Shown here in pieces: positions 18,336-26,968 of a stretch of DNA of 64,000 bases. The DNA is taken from positions 1-64,000 of the forward strand of contig CAJFOZ010000006.1 in the NCBI GenBank assembly GCA_904397895.1, written 5' to 3'. Position numbers and translations under genes: made by a program. How positions within the stretch are numbered: position 1 is the first letter of the stretch; the number at the start of each line of letters is the position of its first letter. The notes beneath the pieces were generated by a model that was not told the origin of the DNA, did not search any database, and saw only the letters and a program-made list of their open reading frames with translations. The DNA is from an uncultured Clostridia bacterium (lineage in GTDB: Bacteria > Bacillota > Clostridia > Oscillospirales > Acutalibacteraceae).

Positions 18336-19676
18336 TTATTTTACCACTTTCAGCCTTCGGATTCCAGAGTGAATAAGTCCCATCTGCACCCTTTGGTCTA
18401 TTTTTTCCCCCGGCATCACCAAAGGTACGCCGGGAGGGCAAGGGCAGGCGGCTTGAGCGGAAATGCGCCCCACACATTGTTCCACATCCACCCATTGGGA
18501 GGGGCCCAGTACGGCTGCCCGCGGGCGTTCGACCATCTCTGGTAAGGTGGGGGGAAAAGCCGATGCTGGACGTGCCGTACCATGAGGGATGCTTGCGATG
18601 ACATCTAAAAGATGCCTCAAGTGCTCCGGTTTGTGGAAGGGGGAGGGGAGTAGGACCACCCAACCGCTGTCGCACATCTCCGGTTCCACGCCGTGGAGGC
18701 GGAGATACTGGGCGGCATGGCGGCCGTCCACGCCGATGGCCATTGTGTTGAGGGAGAGGCGCACAGGGTCAACCGGTCCCATAGGGGATGGGATCCCCAA
18801 AGACGCCGCCCTTTCCCGGATGGCTTTCACCTGCTGTTGCAGCTGGGAGAAGGCGGTTTTGCCCTCCTTTTCCATCCATCTGCGGCATGCATCCAAAGAG
18901 GCCATGATAGGATAAGAAGGGCTGGTGGAGCCGAAAAGGGCCATGGCATCCAATGCGCCCTCTACCGGCATCCGATCCCCCAGCTGGAGCCAGGCCCCGC
19001 CGGTGAGGACGGGGAGGGTTTTATGGGCCGAATCGGCGCAAGCGTCGGCCCCTAGATGGAGAGGATGGATATCAGGGGACAAGAGGGAAAAATGAGCGCC
19101 GTGCGCATTGTCCACCAGCAGCAGGATGCCGTGACGGCGGCACACGTCGGCTAAGGCGGCGATATCGCTGCAAGTGCCATAATAATCGGGGGAAGTGATA
19201 TAGACGGCTTTGGCGTCAGGATGGCGAAGAAGGGCCGACTCCACATCATCGGCATGGATGCGTCCGGGAAGGCCGGGGCCCGCATCAGGACGGGGTAGTA
19301 CCCACACAGGGGTAATATCCAGCAGGGCCATGGCGTTGACAGCCGACCGGTGAAGGGTGCGGCCAAAGATGACCTTGCCGCCGGTAGGGGCCGCTAAATA
19401 CAGCATGGCCTGGATGCACAAGGTGCATCCGCCGGAGGAAAACACCGTCCGTTTTGCATGAAAAAAACCGGCGGCCTGTTCCATAGCCCGGGCGATGGGC
19501 CCATCGGCCTCGTACAGGCTGTCGGTATCCGGCAGCTCGGTAAGATCCAGGCGTTTGAGATCCCCTAACCCATCCAAAGGGGAAGGGAGACCTTTGTGGC
19601 CCGGGGTATGAAAGGATGTGCGGCCCAGGGAGAGATGATCCAGCAGGGCCTGTACAAGAGGTGTCGTATTAGACAT
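18336..19676 (-). CDS. Orn/Lys/Arg decarboxylase-like PLP enzyme (YaaO type)
   Basis: 446 residues; ATG at 19676 with AGGAGGG upstream. Fold-type I PLP protein: FHTPGHKG near residue 22, PLP-phosphate region FSSGGCTLCIQAML near 79, VDNAHGAHF near 189 and the PLP lysine Lys219 in DSAHKTLPVLTGGAWL. It matches the wing-less YaaO/SpeA-like group found next to tmk/darA/holB in Firmicutes; the substrate (Arg, Lys or another) is not decided by sequence. Its start overlaps the end of the racemase-like gene by 8 bases, so the two are translationally coupled. Confidence 0.88.
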   Translation of the reverse strand: MSNTTPLVQALLDHLSLGRTSFHTPGHKGLPSPLDGLGDLKRLDLTELPDTDSLYEADGPIARAMEQAAGFFHAKRTVFSSGGCTLCIQAMLYLAAPTGGKVIFGRTLHRSAVNAMALLDITPVWVLPRPDAGPGLPGRIHADDVESALLRHPDAKAVYITSPDYYGTCSDIAALADVCRRHGILLLVDNAHGAHFSLLSPDIHPLHLGADACADSAHKTLPVLTGGAWLQLGDRMPVEGALDAMALFGSTSPSYPIMASLDACRRWMEKEGKTAFSQLQQQVKAIRERAASLGIPSPMGPVDPVRLSLNTMAIGVDGRHAAQYLRLHGVEPEMCDSGWVVLLPSPFHKPEHLRHLLDVIASIPHGTARPASAFPPTLPEMVERPRAAVLGPSQWVDVEQCVGRISAQAACPCPPGVPLVMPGEKIDQRVQMGLIHSGIRRLKVVK

Positions 19677-20721
19677 AGTCCCTCCTCATAGTAGCGTTGA
19701 TGTGATCGGGATTTGCATCGATATAGGCAAGATCGCCGGAGGAGCAGGTGATGTCGGTGACGTCCACCGCCATAGAGGTATATCCTACGTGGCCCAGGAC
19801 CGGTACAGTCTGCCCGCCGATCTCGCAGGTCAAACGATGCTTGCGCCAGAAACAAAAGGAATTGTTTTGCCTCCACTCGGCAAAAAGGCCGTCGGCGAAT
19901 CCCACTGGCAGCACGGCCACACGGGTGGCGCGCCGTGTATAGAAAGCCGCGTCAGGACCGATTTTTCGTCCTTCTGGCACCCAATAGACCTGATTGACTT
20001 CCGTGACCACGCGGCCCACCTGACGAAGCCCCCACTTTTCCCGATATGGGGAACCGCCCAGCAAAGCATTGTCCAACCTCACAGCCTGGGTACGCATCCA
20101 GGGGAAGGTAAAAAAGCCCATGGGATTTGCATAATGCACCACCTGGGGTTCAATGCCCTCCCTTCTAAAGAGGCGGACAGCCTCCTGAAAACTGCGAAAC
20201 CGGGCCCGTTCCTTTTTTTCACTTTTGAAGGGGCCGGGGGATTGAGAGTAGATCCCGCATACCAGTAGATTCCCCAGCCCCTTAATGGTGCGCACCACCT
20301 TGCCCGCTTCGGATACTGGGAATCCGCCCCGGGCCATACCACAGTCGAAGTGCACATGTACCCTGGCGCGGGTGTTAAACTCCCGTGCGGCACTGCTGAG
20401 CAGGACAGCCTCCTCATTGGATCCTACCGAGGCGATGATGCGGTCCTGCTGCACCACACGTTTGGCCATGTCGGCATTGAGGCAGGACATGAGCAGTACA
20501 TCCACATTGGTGACGGCGCTGACAAGACGTTGGGCCTCCTCCAACCGGGATACCGCCATCAAATTGACGCCGCTTTGATGGAGCAACCGGGCGATAGGGA
20601 TATCCCCCAGCCCATAAGCGTTTCCCTCCAGCACCGGGATGACCTGGGATTTGCCCGCTGCCTTTACAAGGGCGCGGAAGTTATATAAAACCTTATCGAT
20701 CTGCACCATTAGGGTCGTCAT
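19669..20721 (-). CDS. Alanine-racemase-fold protein lacking the PLP lysine
   Basis: 350 residues; ATG at 20721 with AGGAGG 10 bases upstream. Similar throughout to alanine racemases: N-terminal VIPVLEGNAYGLG, HFDCGMARGGFP, LDNALLGGSPY, LPVGFADGLF and VLGHVGYTSMAVDVTDI. In the family the first motif is V.KANAYGHG, where Lys binds PLP; here residue 32 is Glu (codon GAG at 20628-20626), and His of the same motif is Leu. The second-site tyrosine region (AAFYTRRA) seems kept. It therefore probably does not racemise alanine and may have another role, perhaps with the coupled decarboxylase-like enzyme. True alr should be elsewhere in the genome. Confidence 0.85.
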   Translation of the reverse strand: MTTLMVQIDKVLYNFRALVKAAGKSQVIPVLEGNAYGLGDIPIARLLHQSGVNLMAVSRLEEAQRLVSAVTNVDVLLMSCLNADMAKRVVQQDRIIASVGSNEEAVLLSSAAREFNTRARVHVHFDCGMARGGFPVSEAGKVVRTIKGLGNLLVCGIYSQSPGPFKSEKKERARFRSFQEAVRLFRREGIEPQVVHYANPMGFFTFPWMRTQAVRLDNALLGGSPYREKWGLRQVGRVVTEVNQVYWVPEGRKIGPDAAFYTRRATRVAVLPVGFADGLFAEWRQNNSFCFWRKHRLTCEIGGQTVPVLGHVGYTSMAVDVTDITCSSGDLAYIDANPDHINATMRRDYV

Positions 20722-20815
20722 GTGATCAAAGCCTCCTGCCTGGGTGCCCGGTCGAAACCAAACGGGGAATCGCCATCTTCCCGAAAAAAAGAAATTTGCA
20801 CCGGTATTACTAAAA

Positions 20816-20845
20816 ATAATACCATTTCCACACGGATTTTGTCAA
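20816..20845 (-). promoter_or_regulatory. Sigma-A promoter of the racemase-like/decarboxylase/darA/holB unit
   Basis: On the minus strand, a perfect -35 TTGACA (20845-20840), 18-base spacer, -10 TATTAT (20821-20816). It is about 95 bases upstream of the racemase-like start. Confidence 0.8.
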
Positions 20846-20880
20846 TTGAAGGGCATTCATTCCAATGAAAAAGGTCTCCT

Positions 20881-21729
20881 TTACGACGAATGCATCTGTA
20901 AAATTTCCCGGCCTGGTCCGCATCTTGACCAATGGTAGATGTACTGCTGGGCCAGTCCAGCGCAGTGGGCGAAGCAGGAGGGAAGTCCCTGGGGGAACAG
21001 TACTTTCATAGTGCGCTTGATCCATACGTCGGCGGGGAAGGCGTCCATGCGGCCCATGCCGTAGAGCAGGACGCATTCGGCCACCTTGGGCCCTACGCCT
21101 TTGACGGTTCGTAGTTTTTCCCTGGCCTCCTCCAGGGGCAAGCGGGCCACCTCTTCCAGATCCAGCTTTCCGTCTGCCACCTTGCGGGCGGCGTCTATGA
21201 GATAGGGCGCCCGGTAACCGCAGCGCAGGGACGCCAGCTGCTCCAAGGTGACGCAGGACAAAGCTTCCGGCGTGGGAAAGGCGAAAAGGCCGTCGGAGAG
21301 AGGTTCCCCAAAGTCGCTGCATAGACGGGACACAATGGAGCGGATGCGTGGGATGTTGTTGTTTTGGGAGATCAGGAAGGAACAAAGAGCCTCCCAGGCC
21401 GGCTGGGCAAGGATGTGGATGCCCGGGGCGAACGCAACCACCGGCGCTAGGACGGGATGCTTAGACATCTCTTGACGCAGGGCATTGTAATCCCGGTCCA
21501 GGTCGAAATAAGGACGCCACACCTCTTCAAAATCGGCAAGGCTGGCCCCTTCCAACACAAGGGTATCCCCCGACTGGCGGGCGATGACCGTCCGGCCGGA
21601 CACAATGCCCCGCCAGTTTCCCGCCCCCAGCTGGTCCCAGCGGAAGCACTGTCCACAGTTTAGTGTCTCACCGAGGTCAAAGCAAGAGGTCTGGACCTCA
21701 ATGCCATAGGGTAAAATGCGATATTCCAT
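20881..21729 (-). CDS. ogg: 8-oxoguanine DNA glycosylase / AP lyase (OGG1 type)
   Basis: 282 residues; ATG at 21729 with AGGAGA upstream. The N-terminal OGG_N beta domain (FDLGETLNCGQCFRW, near residue 20) precedes the helix-hairpin-helix-GPD domain: hairpin TVKGVGPKVAEC with catalytic Lys215, and the GPD aspartate Asp234 in AFPADVWIKR. These match the lyase residues K249/D268 of human OGG1. It removes oxidised guanine from DNA. It lies upstream of the racemase-like gene, whose own promoter sits in the gap between them. Confidence 0.92.
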   Translation of the reverse strand: MEYRILPYGIEVQTSCFDLGETLNCGQCFRWDQLGAGNWRGIVSGRTVIARQSGDTLVLEGASLADFEEVWRPYFDLDRDYNALRQEMSKHPVLAPVVAFAPGIHILAQPAWEALCSFLISQNNNIPRIRSIVSRLCSDFGEPLSDGLFAFPTPEALSCVTLEQLASLRCGYRAPYLIDAARKVADGKLDLEEVARLPLEEAREKLRTVKGVGPKVAECVLLYGMGRMDAFPADVWIKRTMKVLFPQGLPSCFAHCAGLAQQYIYHWSRCGPGREILQMHSS

Positions 21730-21957
21730 TTGGTCATCTCCTAACAGAAATGTTGTCTACAGGGAGGATAACAGCCCAAATGCACGACGAAAAAATACAC
21801 AATCTTCATGACTCAGACGGGTGTCCATTAGACAAAAAAACCAGACGACGTAAAGCGCAATCAACTCCAGGTATCGTCATTAGTTGACATAATTTTATTC
21901 CCCCACAGTTTCTTAAACAACAGGGCTTGGAAGTACGGTTGGCTGTTTCCCCCGCAG

Positions 21958-22011
21958 TTATCCACACTTTCCACAGGGTTTTCCACACGGATTATGTAAA
22001 CCTGTGGATAT
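21958..22011. promoter_or_regulatory. Cluster of DnaA boxes
   Basis: Perfect TTATCCACA at 21958-21966, CTTTCCACA at 21967-21975 and TTTTCCACA at 21979-21987, plus an inverted ATATCCACA at 22003-22011, all in 54 bases. An AT-rich stretch follows (22018-22072). It lies in the 418-base gap between ogg and the small gene at 22148; the rest of that gap shows no gene. Confidence 0.7.
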
Positions 22012-22065
22012 ACCTTCCGTATAAAAGGAAAAAGAGGATTATTTTTCAAAGAAATGAAAAGAAGT

Positions 22066-22096
22066 TTGCTTAAACCAGGATGACATCGCCTATAAT
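22066..22096 (+). promoter_or_regulatory. Probable promoter of the 91-aa gene
   Basis: -10 TATAAT at 22091-22096; -35 TTGCTT at 22066-22071 with a long 19-base spacer. It lies just downstream of the DnaA-box cluster. Confidence 0.5.
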
Positions 22097-22147
22097 ACAG
22101 CTATCATGACGGCCTTGTATAGGCCATCCAAAGGAGGGGGACTCGGT

Positions 22148-22423
22148 ATGATCCGAGGGGTCAATAAACAAATTGTGGAAATCAGTGAAACCGAAAACGA
22201 TTATTTTGAACGAGCCATTTTGTTTGTACGTCCTGGAGCGATAGAATCGTCTGAATCCGAACTTAGGAAACAGGCAAAAGCCCTTCTCCAAAGCATGGGC
22301 AAATCCGGGGGAAGGGCCCGCAAGGCCAAACGATACAAGATCAAAGGGATGGCGCGCCTGGGAGTGGCGGCCGGTATGGGGGCAACCTTAGCGCTGGTGG
22401 CCGCCCGGCTGTTTACTTTTTAA
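22148..22423 (+). CDS. Small conserved-looking protein (91 aa) with C-terminal membrane helix
   Basis: Start chosen at the ATG at 22148 with GGAGGGGG upstream. The N-terminal half is polar (MIRGVNKQIVEISETEND), then a basic central region (GKSGGRARKAKRYKIKG) and a hydrophobic C-terminus of about 20 residues (LGVAAGMGATLALVAARLF) that could be a tail anchor. No family recognised. It is a single gene with its own promoter and terminator, directly beside the DnaA-box cluster. Confidence 0.75.
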   Translation: MIRGVNKQIVEISETENDYFERAILFVRPGAIESSESELRKQAKALLQSMGKSGGRARKAKRYKIKGMARLGVAAGMGATLALVAARLFTF

Positions 22424-22461
22424 TGAGGGATCCGGGAGCCGGACAGGGCTATCAAGAAGAA

Positions 22462-22507
22462 ACGGGAGCGTACGTCCCTTACTGGGATGGTGCACTCCCG
22501 TTTTTTT
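22462..22507 (+). terminator. Rho-independent terminator
   Basis: Arms ACGGGAGCGTACGTCCC and GGGATGGTGCACTCCCGT with a T7 run; faces the leftward nrdJ end. Confidence 0.9.
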
Positions 22508-22571
22508 CATCTTAGTTCTATGTATTGCCGTCGTTGCCGTCTAAATAGCCTTTTAAAATGCGAAAAAAGGG

Positions 22572-24824
22572 TTAATTGCACTTGGAATACCCGCAGTTGC
22601 GGCAGATGACGCAGCCTCCTTCATGCTCCAAAGGCACGCCGCATTCCGGACAGAAATGCATGGCGCCGGGATTGGGAAGAGGGTTATTCGCAGTAGGCTC
22701 CGTCACGGCGGGGACGGGGATGCTCTTATTCTGTCCCTCTTGGGATCCATTTTGTATCTTTTGGAGCTTTTCCAAAGCCCGGGCAATGGCGTCGGGACAG
22801 GAGGTGCACTTCATACCCGGCTGACGGATGGTGGAGGGGCAGCGAATGCCCTTGAGCTGATCCACGATTTTTTCCACCTTAATGCCCGAACGCAGGGCCA
22901 CTGAGATGAGGCGGGCCGTAGCCTCCGATTGGGAGGGGCATCCGCCGGCCTTACCGGTGTTGGTAAAGACCTCGCAAATGCCTTTGTCGTCGTAATTGAC
23001 GGTGATGTAAAGGTTGCCGCATCCGATTTTGACTCGTTCGGTAAAGCCGTTGGTGATTTCGGGACGTTGACGGGGAGTGATGGCGGTTTGCGGAGCAGAT
23101 TCCCCGGATCCGGAGACCTTGCCGATGTTGAGCACTTGGGAATCGCGGCTGCCGTCCCGGTAGATGGTGACGCCTTTACAGCCCAAGCGATAGGCCAGGC
23201 CATAGACTTGAGCCACATCCTGGCGGGTGGCGTCGTGGGGGAAGTTGACGGTTTTGGACACGGCGTTGTCGGTGTGATCCTGGAAGGCGGCCTGCATGCG
23301 GATATGGGCCTCCGGGGAGATATCGTGAGCCGAGAGGAACACCCGGCGGATATCCTCCGGGATGTCCTCCATGTGGGCAATGGTCCCCTCTTTGGCGATG
23401 CGACGCATAAGGTCGTCGGAATAAAGGCCGCGCCTAGTTAACTCCCGCTTGAGGATGGGGTTGACTTCGATCATCTCAGTGCCGTCCATGATGTTGCGGA
23501 TAAATACATAGGCAAATACCGGTTCCACACCGGAAGAACATCCAGCGATGATGGAGAGGGTGCCGGTGGGGGCGATGGTAGTGACGGTAGCGTTGCGCAG
23601 AGGAGAGCCGTCCTTTAGGACGCTTTGGTCAAACAAGGGGAAAGCGCCGCGTTCTTCGGCCAAGCGTTTGCTCGCTTCGTGGCCTTCCCGGTTGATGAAA
23701 TCCATCACCTGGTGGGCCAATTGGATGGATTCCGGGGAACCATAGGGCAGGCCCAGCATGAGAAGGGTATCGGCCCACCCCATGACGCCGAGGCCGATCT
23801 TGCGGGTGGAACGGGTAACCTTATCGATGATGTCCAAGGGATAGCGGTTTGCCTCAATGACGTTGTCCAGGAAATGCACGGCAGTGTCCACCGTACGCCT
23901 CAGATGTTCCCAGTCCATCTCAAAGCGGCCGTCGGCCGTCTCCTTGACCATATGGGTTAGATTGATGGAGCCTAAATTACAAGCTTCGTAGGGAAGGAGG
24001 GGCTGTTCGCCGCAAGGGTTGGTGGATTCGATTTCCCCCTGGGAGGGGACGACGTTGTCCCGATTGAGCCGGTCCAGGAAGATGATGCCCGGTTCGCCGT
24101 TGCGCCAGGCTGAATCGACAATTTTATCAAACACTTCCCGGGCATTTAACGTACCGGTGGCCTGTTTGGTGGAGGGGTCAATGAGGGGATAGTCCTCCCC
24201 CTTTTCCACTGCCTCCATAAAGGCCTCGGTGATGCCTACTGAGATGTTGAAATTGGTGATTTCGGTGTTGATCTTTTTGCAATCGATAAACTCTAGGATA
24301 TCGGGATGGTCCACACGGAGGATGCCCATATTGGCGCCGCGGCGGGTACCGCCCTGCTTGACGGCCTCGGTGGCCATGTTAAACACCCGCATAAAGCTGA
24401 CCGGGCCGGAGGCCACGCCGCCGGTGGTGTTTACGGTAGACCCCTTGGGGCGCAGCCGGGAAAAGGAAAAACCAGTGCCGCCGCCCGATTTATGGATGAG
24501 GGCGGCGTTTTTAATGGATTCAAAAATATCCTCCATACTGTCGTCCACCGGCAGCACAAAGCAGGCCGAAAGCTGCCCCAAAGGACGGCCGGCGTTCATC
24601 AGGGTAGGGGAATTGGGCAAAAAGTCCAGGGAGGTCAGCACCTCTAAAAATTCACCGGCGGTTTTGGAACAATCGGCGTCGGGATGAAATTTCTGATCGG
24701 GCTGGGCGATGGCATTTGCCACGCGTTCAAATAGTTGTTCCACTGTCTCCACCGTCTGCCCTTGGCTGTTGCGGATCAGGTACCGCCGCTCCAGTACGGT
24801 GCGGGCATTTTGATTAATCTCCAT
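22572..24824 (-). CDS. nrdJ: Adenosylcobalamin-dependent (class II) ribonucleotide reductase
   Basis: 750 residues from the ATG at 24824 (AGGAGGT 9 bases upstream; the frame opens 9 codons earlier with no site). Signatures: PNSPTLMNAG and QLSACFVLPVDDSM (first redox cysteine), HKSGGGTGFSFSRLRPKG, the thiyl-radical region STNPCGEQPLLPYEACNLGS, and APTGTLSIIAGCSSGVEP. The C-terminal part has the TSCPD-type domain and a terminal zinc ribbon CPECGVPLEHEGG..C..CGYSKC. It reduces ribonucleotides without oxygen, using B12. No cobalamin riboswitch is seen upstream. Confidence 0.96.
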   Translation of the reverse strand: MEINQNARTVLERRYLIRNSQGQTVETVEQLFERVANAIAQPDQKFHPDADCSKTAGEFLEVLTSLDFLPNSPTLMNAGRPLGQLSACFVLPVDDSMEDIFESIKNAALIHKSGGGTGFSFSRLRPKGSTVNTTGGVASGPVSFMRVFNMATEAVKQGGTRRGANMGILRVDHPDILEFIDCKKINTEITNFNISVGITEAFMEAVEKGEDYPLIDPSTKQATGTLNAREVFDKIVDSAWRNGEPGIIFLDRLNRDNVVPSQGEIESTNPCGEQPLLPYEACNLGSINLTHMVKETADGRFEMDWEHLRRTVDTAVHFLDNVIEANRYPLDIIDKVTRSTRKIGLGVMGWADTLLMLGLPYGSPESIQLAHQVMDFINREGHEASKRLAEERGAFPLFDQSVLKDGSPLRNATVTTIAPTGTLSIIAGCSSGVEPVFAYVFIRNIMDGTEMIEVNPILKRELTRRGLYSDDLMRRIAKEGTIAHMEDIPEDIRRVFLSAHDISPEAHIRMQAAFQDHTDNAVSKTVNFPHDATRQDVAQVYGLAYRLGCKGVTIYRDGSRDSQVLNIGKVSGSGESAPQTAITPRQRPEITNGFTERVKIGCGNLYITVNYDDKGICEVFTNTGKAGGCPSQSEATARLISVALRSGIKVEKIVDQLKGIRCPSTIRQPGMKCTSCPDAIARALEKLQKIQNGSQEGQNKSIPVPAVTEPTANNPLPNPGAMHFCPECGVPLEHEGGCVICRNCGYSKCN

Positions 24825-24875
24825 GGGACTTCGACCTCCTATATCTTCCAATCAATGTTCTCTTTCCAGAAATGG

Positions 24876-24912
24876 CACAATATAGTGTATATCTTTAGGA
24901 ATAAAAAGTCAA
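24876..24912 (-). promoter_or_regulatory. nrdJ promoter with an overlapping NrdR-like palindrome
   Basis: Minus-strand -35 TTGACT (24912-24907), 17-base spacer, -10 TACACT (24889-24884). The palindrome CACAATATAGTG (24876-24887) overlaps the -10. It resembles NrdR boxes (ACAC-AT-rich-GTGT), but its centre is shorter than the usual consensus. Confidence 0.5.
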
Positions 24913-25022
24913 CCAGTTGTGGAGACAGGAAAAAACATCCTTTATGCTGCCGCGGGCGTGTTACGACTGAGAAAGGGCGGGTTTTCGTCGGGATAGACAG
25001 AACACAGTGGATTCCTTTGGCT

Positions 25023-25050
25023 TTGCCAAGTTGGAATTTTATGGTATACT
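25023..25050 (+). promoter_or_regulatory. Promoter of the 230-aa gene; contains a 19-base sequence repeated at 56588
   Basis: -35 TTGCCA (25023-25028), 16-base spacer, -10 TATACT (25045-25050). TGGAATTTTATGGTATACT (25032-25050) is found again unchanged before the K+/H+ antiporter. Confidence 0.6.
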
Positions 25051-25127
25051 AACAGAAAAGCAAAGGTTATACTTTAGTTTGTGTATGGTCTCAGCTATGG
25101 CTTATATAAACCGGGAGGAGGAAGGGC

Positions 25128-25820
25128 ATGTCTTATTGGATCATAACAGCATGGGAACCGCCGGCAGAATGTACGCCTGAGGAGGCTTTTGAAAGCCGTA
25201 TCCGGGGCGGACAGCTGTTACTCAGGGCGGCCAGTCGTCTTTTCCAGCAGGGTGGCGTGGTGCTGGACCAGTTCCTGTACCCTTATGTGGACCGGGTAAT
25301 TCTGGAAGGAGGCGGTTGTCTCAAAGGGATGACCTCTTTGGGCGACAGGATGCTGGTCCATGTGCCGGACGGACTGGATCCCCATTTTCTCGGTACTGAA
25401 ACCGGCCTAACGGTGCATATAGTAGAAAAGCGTCCGGATTTCTCCTCCTTGTTCGGAGAGACAGGGTGTTTTTCCGACAGCCCCCATAAAAGATCGCCGG
25501 CAGCATTTGTGCACTGGGATGCAAAAGCCCTTCCCGATGGATGGAAGGATTACGAACTCCGCCGGTTTTCCAAACGGTGGCAGGCTTTTGTGGAGATGGC
25601 CGAGCGGCAGATCAGGGCCGAAGGAGGACGTATGATCCTAGCCGAAGGACAAATGCTGCTGATGGCTCTGCCCAATGTCCAGCAGGAGGGAGAATGCACT
25701 GTGCCAGAGCATCTCAAGGAGAAGATATCGGTCGTTTACCACAGCCAAATGGATCCTATTTTCCCCCAGGGCGTGCCGCCACTTTTGTGGGAGGAGGGCG
25801 TCCCGGACTTTAGAAAATAA
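25128..25820 (+). CDS. Protein of unknown function, 230 aa
   Basis: ATG at 25128 with GGAGGAGG upstream; GC-rich codon use like its neighbours, so clearly coding. No signal peptide or membrane segment. Begins MSYWIITAWEPPAECTPEEA; it has Gly-rich GGGCLKGMTSLGDRMLVHVPDG near residue 62 and PDGWKDYELRRFSKRWQAF near 138. I recognise no catalytic motif. The following sugar kinase starts 81 bases later, possibly on the same transcript. Cytosolic protein of unknown role. Confidence 0.75.
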   Translation: MSYWIITAWEPPAECTPEEAFESRIRGGQLLLRAASRLFQQGGVVLDQFLYPYVDRVILEGGGCLKGMTSLGDRMLVHVPDGLDPHFLGTETGLTVHIVEKRPDFSSLFGETGCFSDSPHKRSPAAFVHWDAKALPDGWKDYELRRFSKRWQAFVEMAERQIRAEGGRMILAEGQMLLMALPNVQQEGECTVPEHLKEKISVVYHSQMDPIFPQGVPPLLWEEGVPDFRK

Positions 25821-25901
25821 GATCCCATTGTGGCGCTCGGCTTTGCAAGGTGTCCGGCCGATAACATGGCAATTTGACAAGCTAAGAGGAGTGTGAAACA
25901 T

Positions 25902-26825
25902 ATGAAAATTCTCAACTACGGTTCCCTTAATATCGATTACGTCTATGACGTCCCCCATTTTGTGCAGCCTGGGGAAACCATACACGCCCCCTCCCGCACC
26001 ATTCATTGTGGAGGGAAGGGGCTGAATCAATCGGTGGCCTTGGCCAAGGCGGGCGCCCAGGTTTATCACGCCGGACGAATTGGGGAAGACGGCGGTTTTC
26101 TGCTGGAAACCCTCAAGCAGGAGGGCATCGACACCCAGTTTATCACCATTTCTAAGGAACCCACCGGTCATGCCGTCATCCAGGTGGATGCAAAGGGGGA
26201 AAACGCCATCGTCATCTACGGGGGCGCCAACCGCACCATCACCTCCCGAGAGGTATCCCGGGTATTTGAACACTTTGAGGCAGGGGACATGCTGGTCCTG
26301 CAAAACGAGATCAACGGCTTGGATCTTATGATGAAGGCGGCCAAAGAGCGGGGGATGATTGTGGTATTTAACCCGGCCCCTTTTGATAGTCAGGTGTTGA
26401 GTCTTCCATTGGAGACGGTCAATTTGTTTGTGGTCAACCGGCAGGAGGGGGGAGCGTTAAGTGGATGTACCCATGCCCAGGACATTGTCAAGGGTATTGT
26501 GGAACGGTATCCCTCCAGCGCAGTGGTTCTGACCCTGGGATCCAAAGGGAGCCTGTATTACGACGGCACCAGGATGCTCACCCAGGGGATCTACAACGCC
26601 CCGGTGATTGATACCACTGGAGCAGGCGATACTTACATCGGTTACTTTGCCGCTATGTGGGCCCAAGGGGCCGAGGTGCAGAGGGCAATGGATTTAGCGT
26701 CCAAAGCATCGTCCATCGCCGTTTCCCATCCGGGCGCGGCAGTGTCCATCCCCACCATGGAAGAGGTGCAGGAGACGTATCTAGACTGTGTTCCCTTGGA
26801 GAACCAGGATATCCTATTGCTATAA
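25902..26825 (+). CDS. PfkB-family sugar kinase (ribokinase-like)
   Basis: 307 residues from the ATG at 25902 (GAGGAG 10 bases upstream; a GTG at 25893 is too close to that site). PfkB signatures: N-terminal NYGSLNIDYVYDVPHF, GGKGLNQSVALAKAG near residue 38 (sugar site) and DTTGAGDTYIGYFAA near 240 (anion hole and catalytic Asp), preceded by VLTLGSKGSLYY. Closest in feel to ribokinase, but the sugar is unproven. No sugar transporter is adjacent. Ends at a symmetrical terminator. Confidence 0.88.
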   Translation: MKILNYGSLNIDYVYDVPHFVQPGETIHAPSRTIHCGGKGLNQSVALAKAGAQVYHAGRIGEDGGFLLETLKQEGIDTQFITISKEPTGHAVIQVDAKGENAIVIYGGANRTITSREVSRVFEHFEAGDMLVLQNEINGLDLMMKAAKERGMIVVFNPAPFDSQVLSLPLETVNLFVVNRQEGGALSGCTHAQDIVKGIVERYPSSAVVLTLGSKGSLYYDGTRMLTQGIYNAPVIDTTGAGDTYIGYFAAMWAQGAEVQRAMDLASKASSIAVSHPGAAVSIPTMEEVQETYLDCVPLENQDILLL

Positions 26826-26875
26826 TAGGTTCCAGTTCGGCTTAAAAAAGAGTGTAATAGCAAGATGAAAAATAC

Positions 26876-26918
26876 AAAGAGGGAGGGATCCTCATGAGGA
26901 TCCCTCCCTCTTTGTGTC
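26876..26918. terminator. Bidirectional terminator between the sugar kinase and the M14 peptidase
   Basis: Near-perfect palindrome AAAGAGGGAGGGATCCTC / GAGGATCCCTCCCTCTTT, serving converging genes. Confidence 0.85.
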
Positions 26919-26968
26919 AGAAAAAGTCCATATCTGAAAAGAGCGAGTGTTCACTTTTGGGGGAATGC

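Noticed and set aside
21958..22072. Calling the DnaA-box cluster the chromosome origin
   Set aside because: Long rightward operons lie on both sides and dnaA/dnaN/gyrB are absent; kept only as a finding.
24825..25000. Cobalamin riboswitch before nrdJ
   Set aside because: Conserved B12-box phrases are not present.
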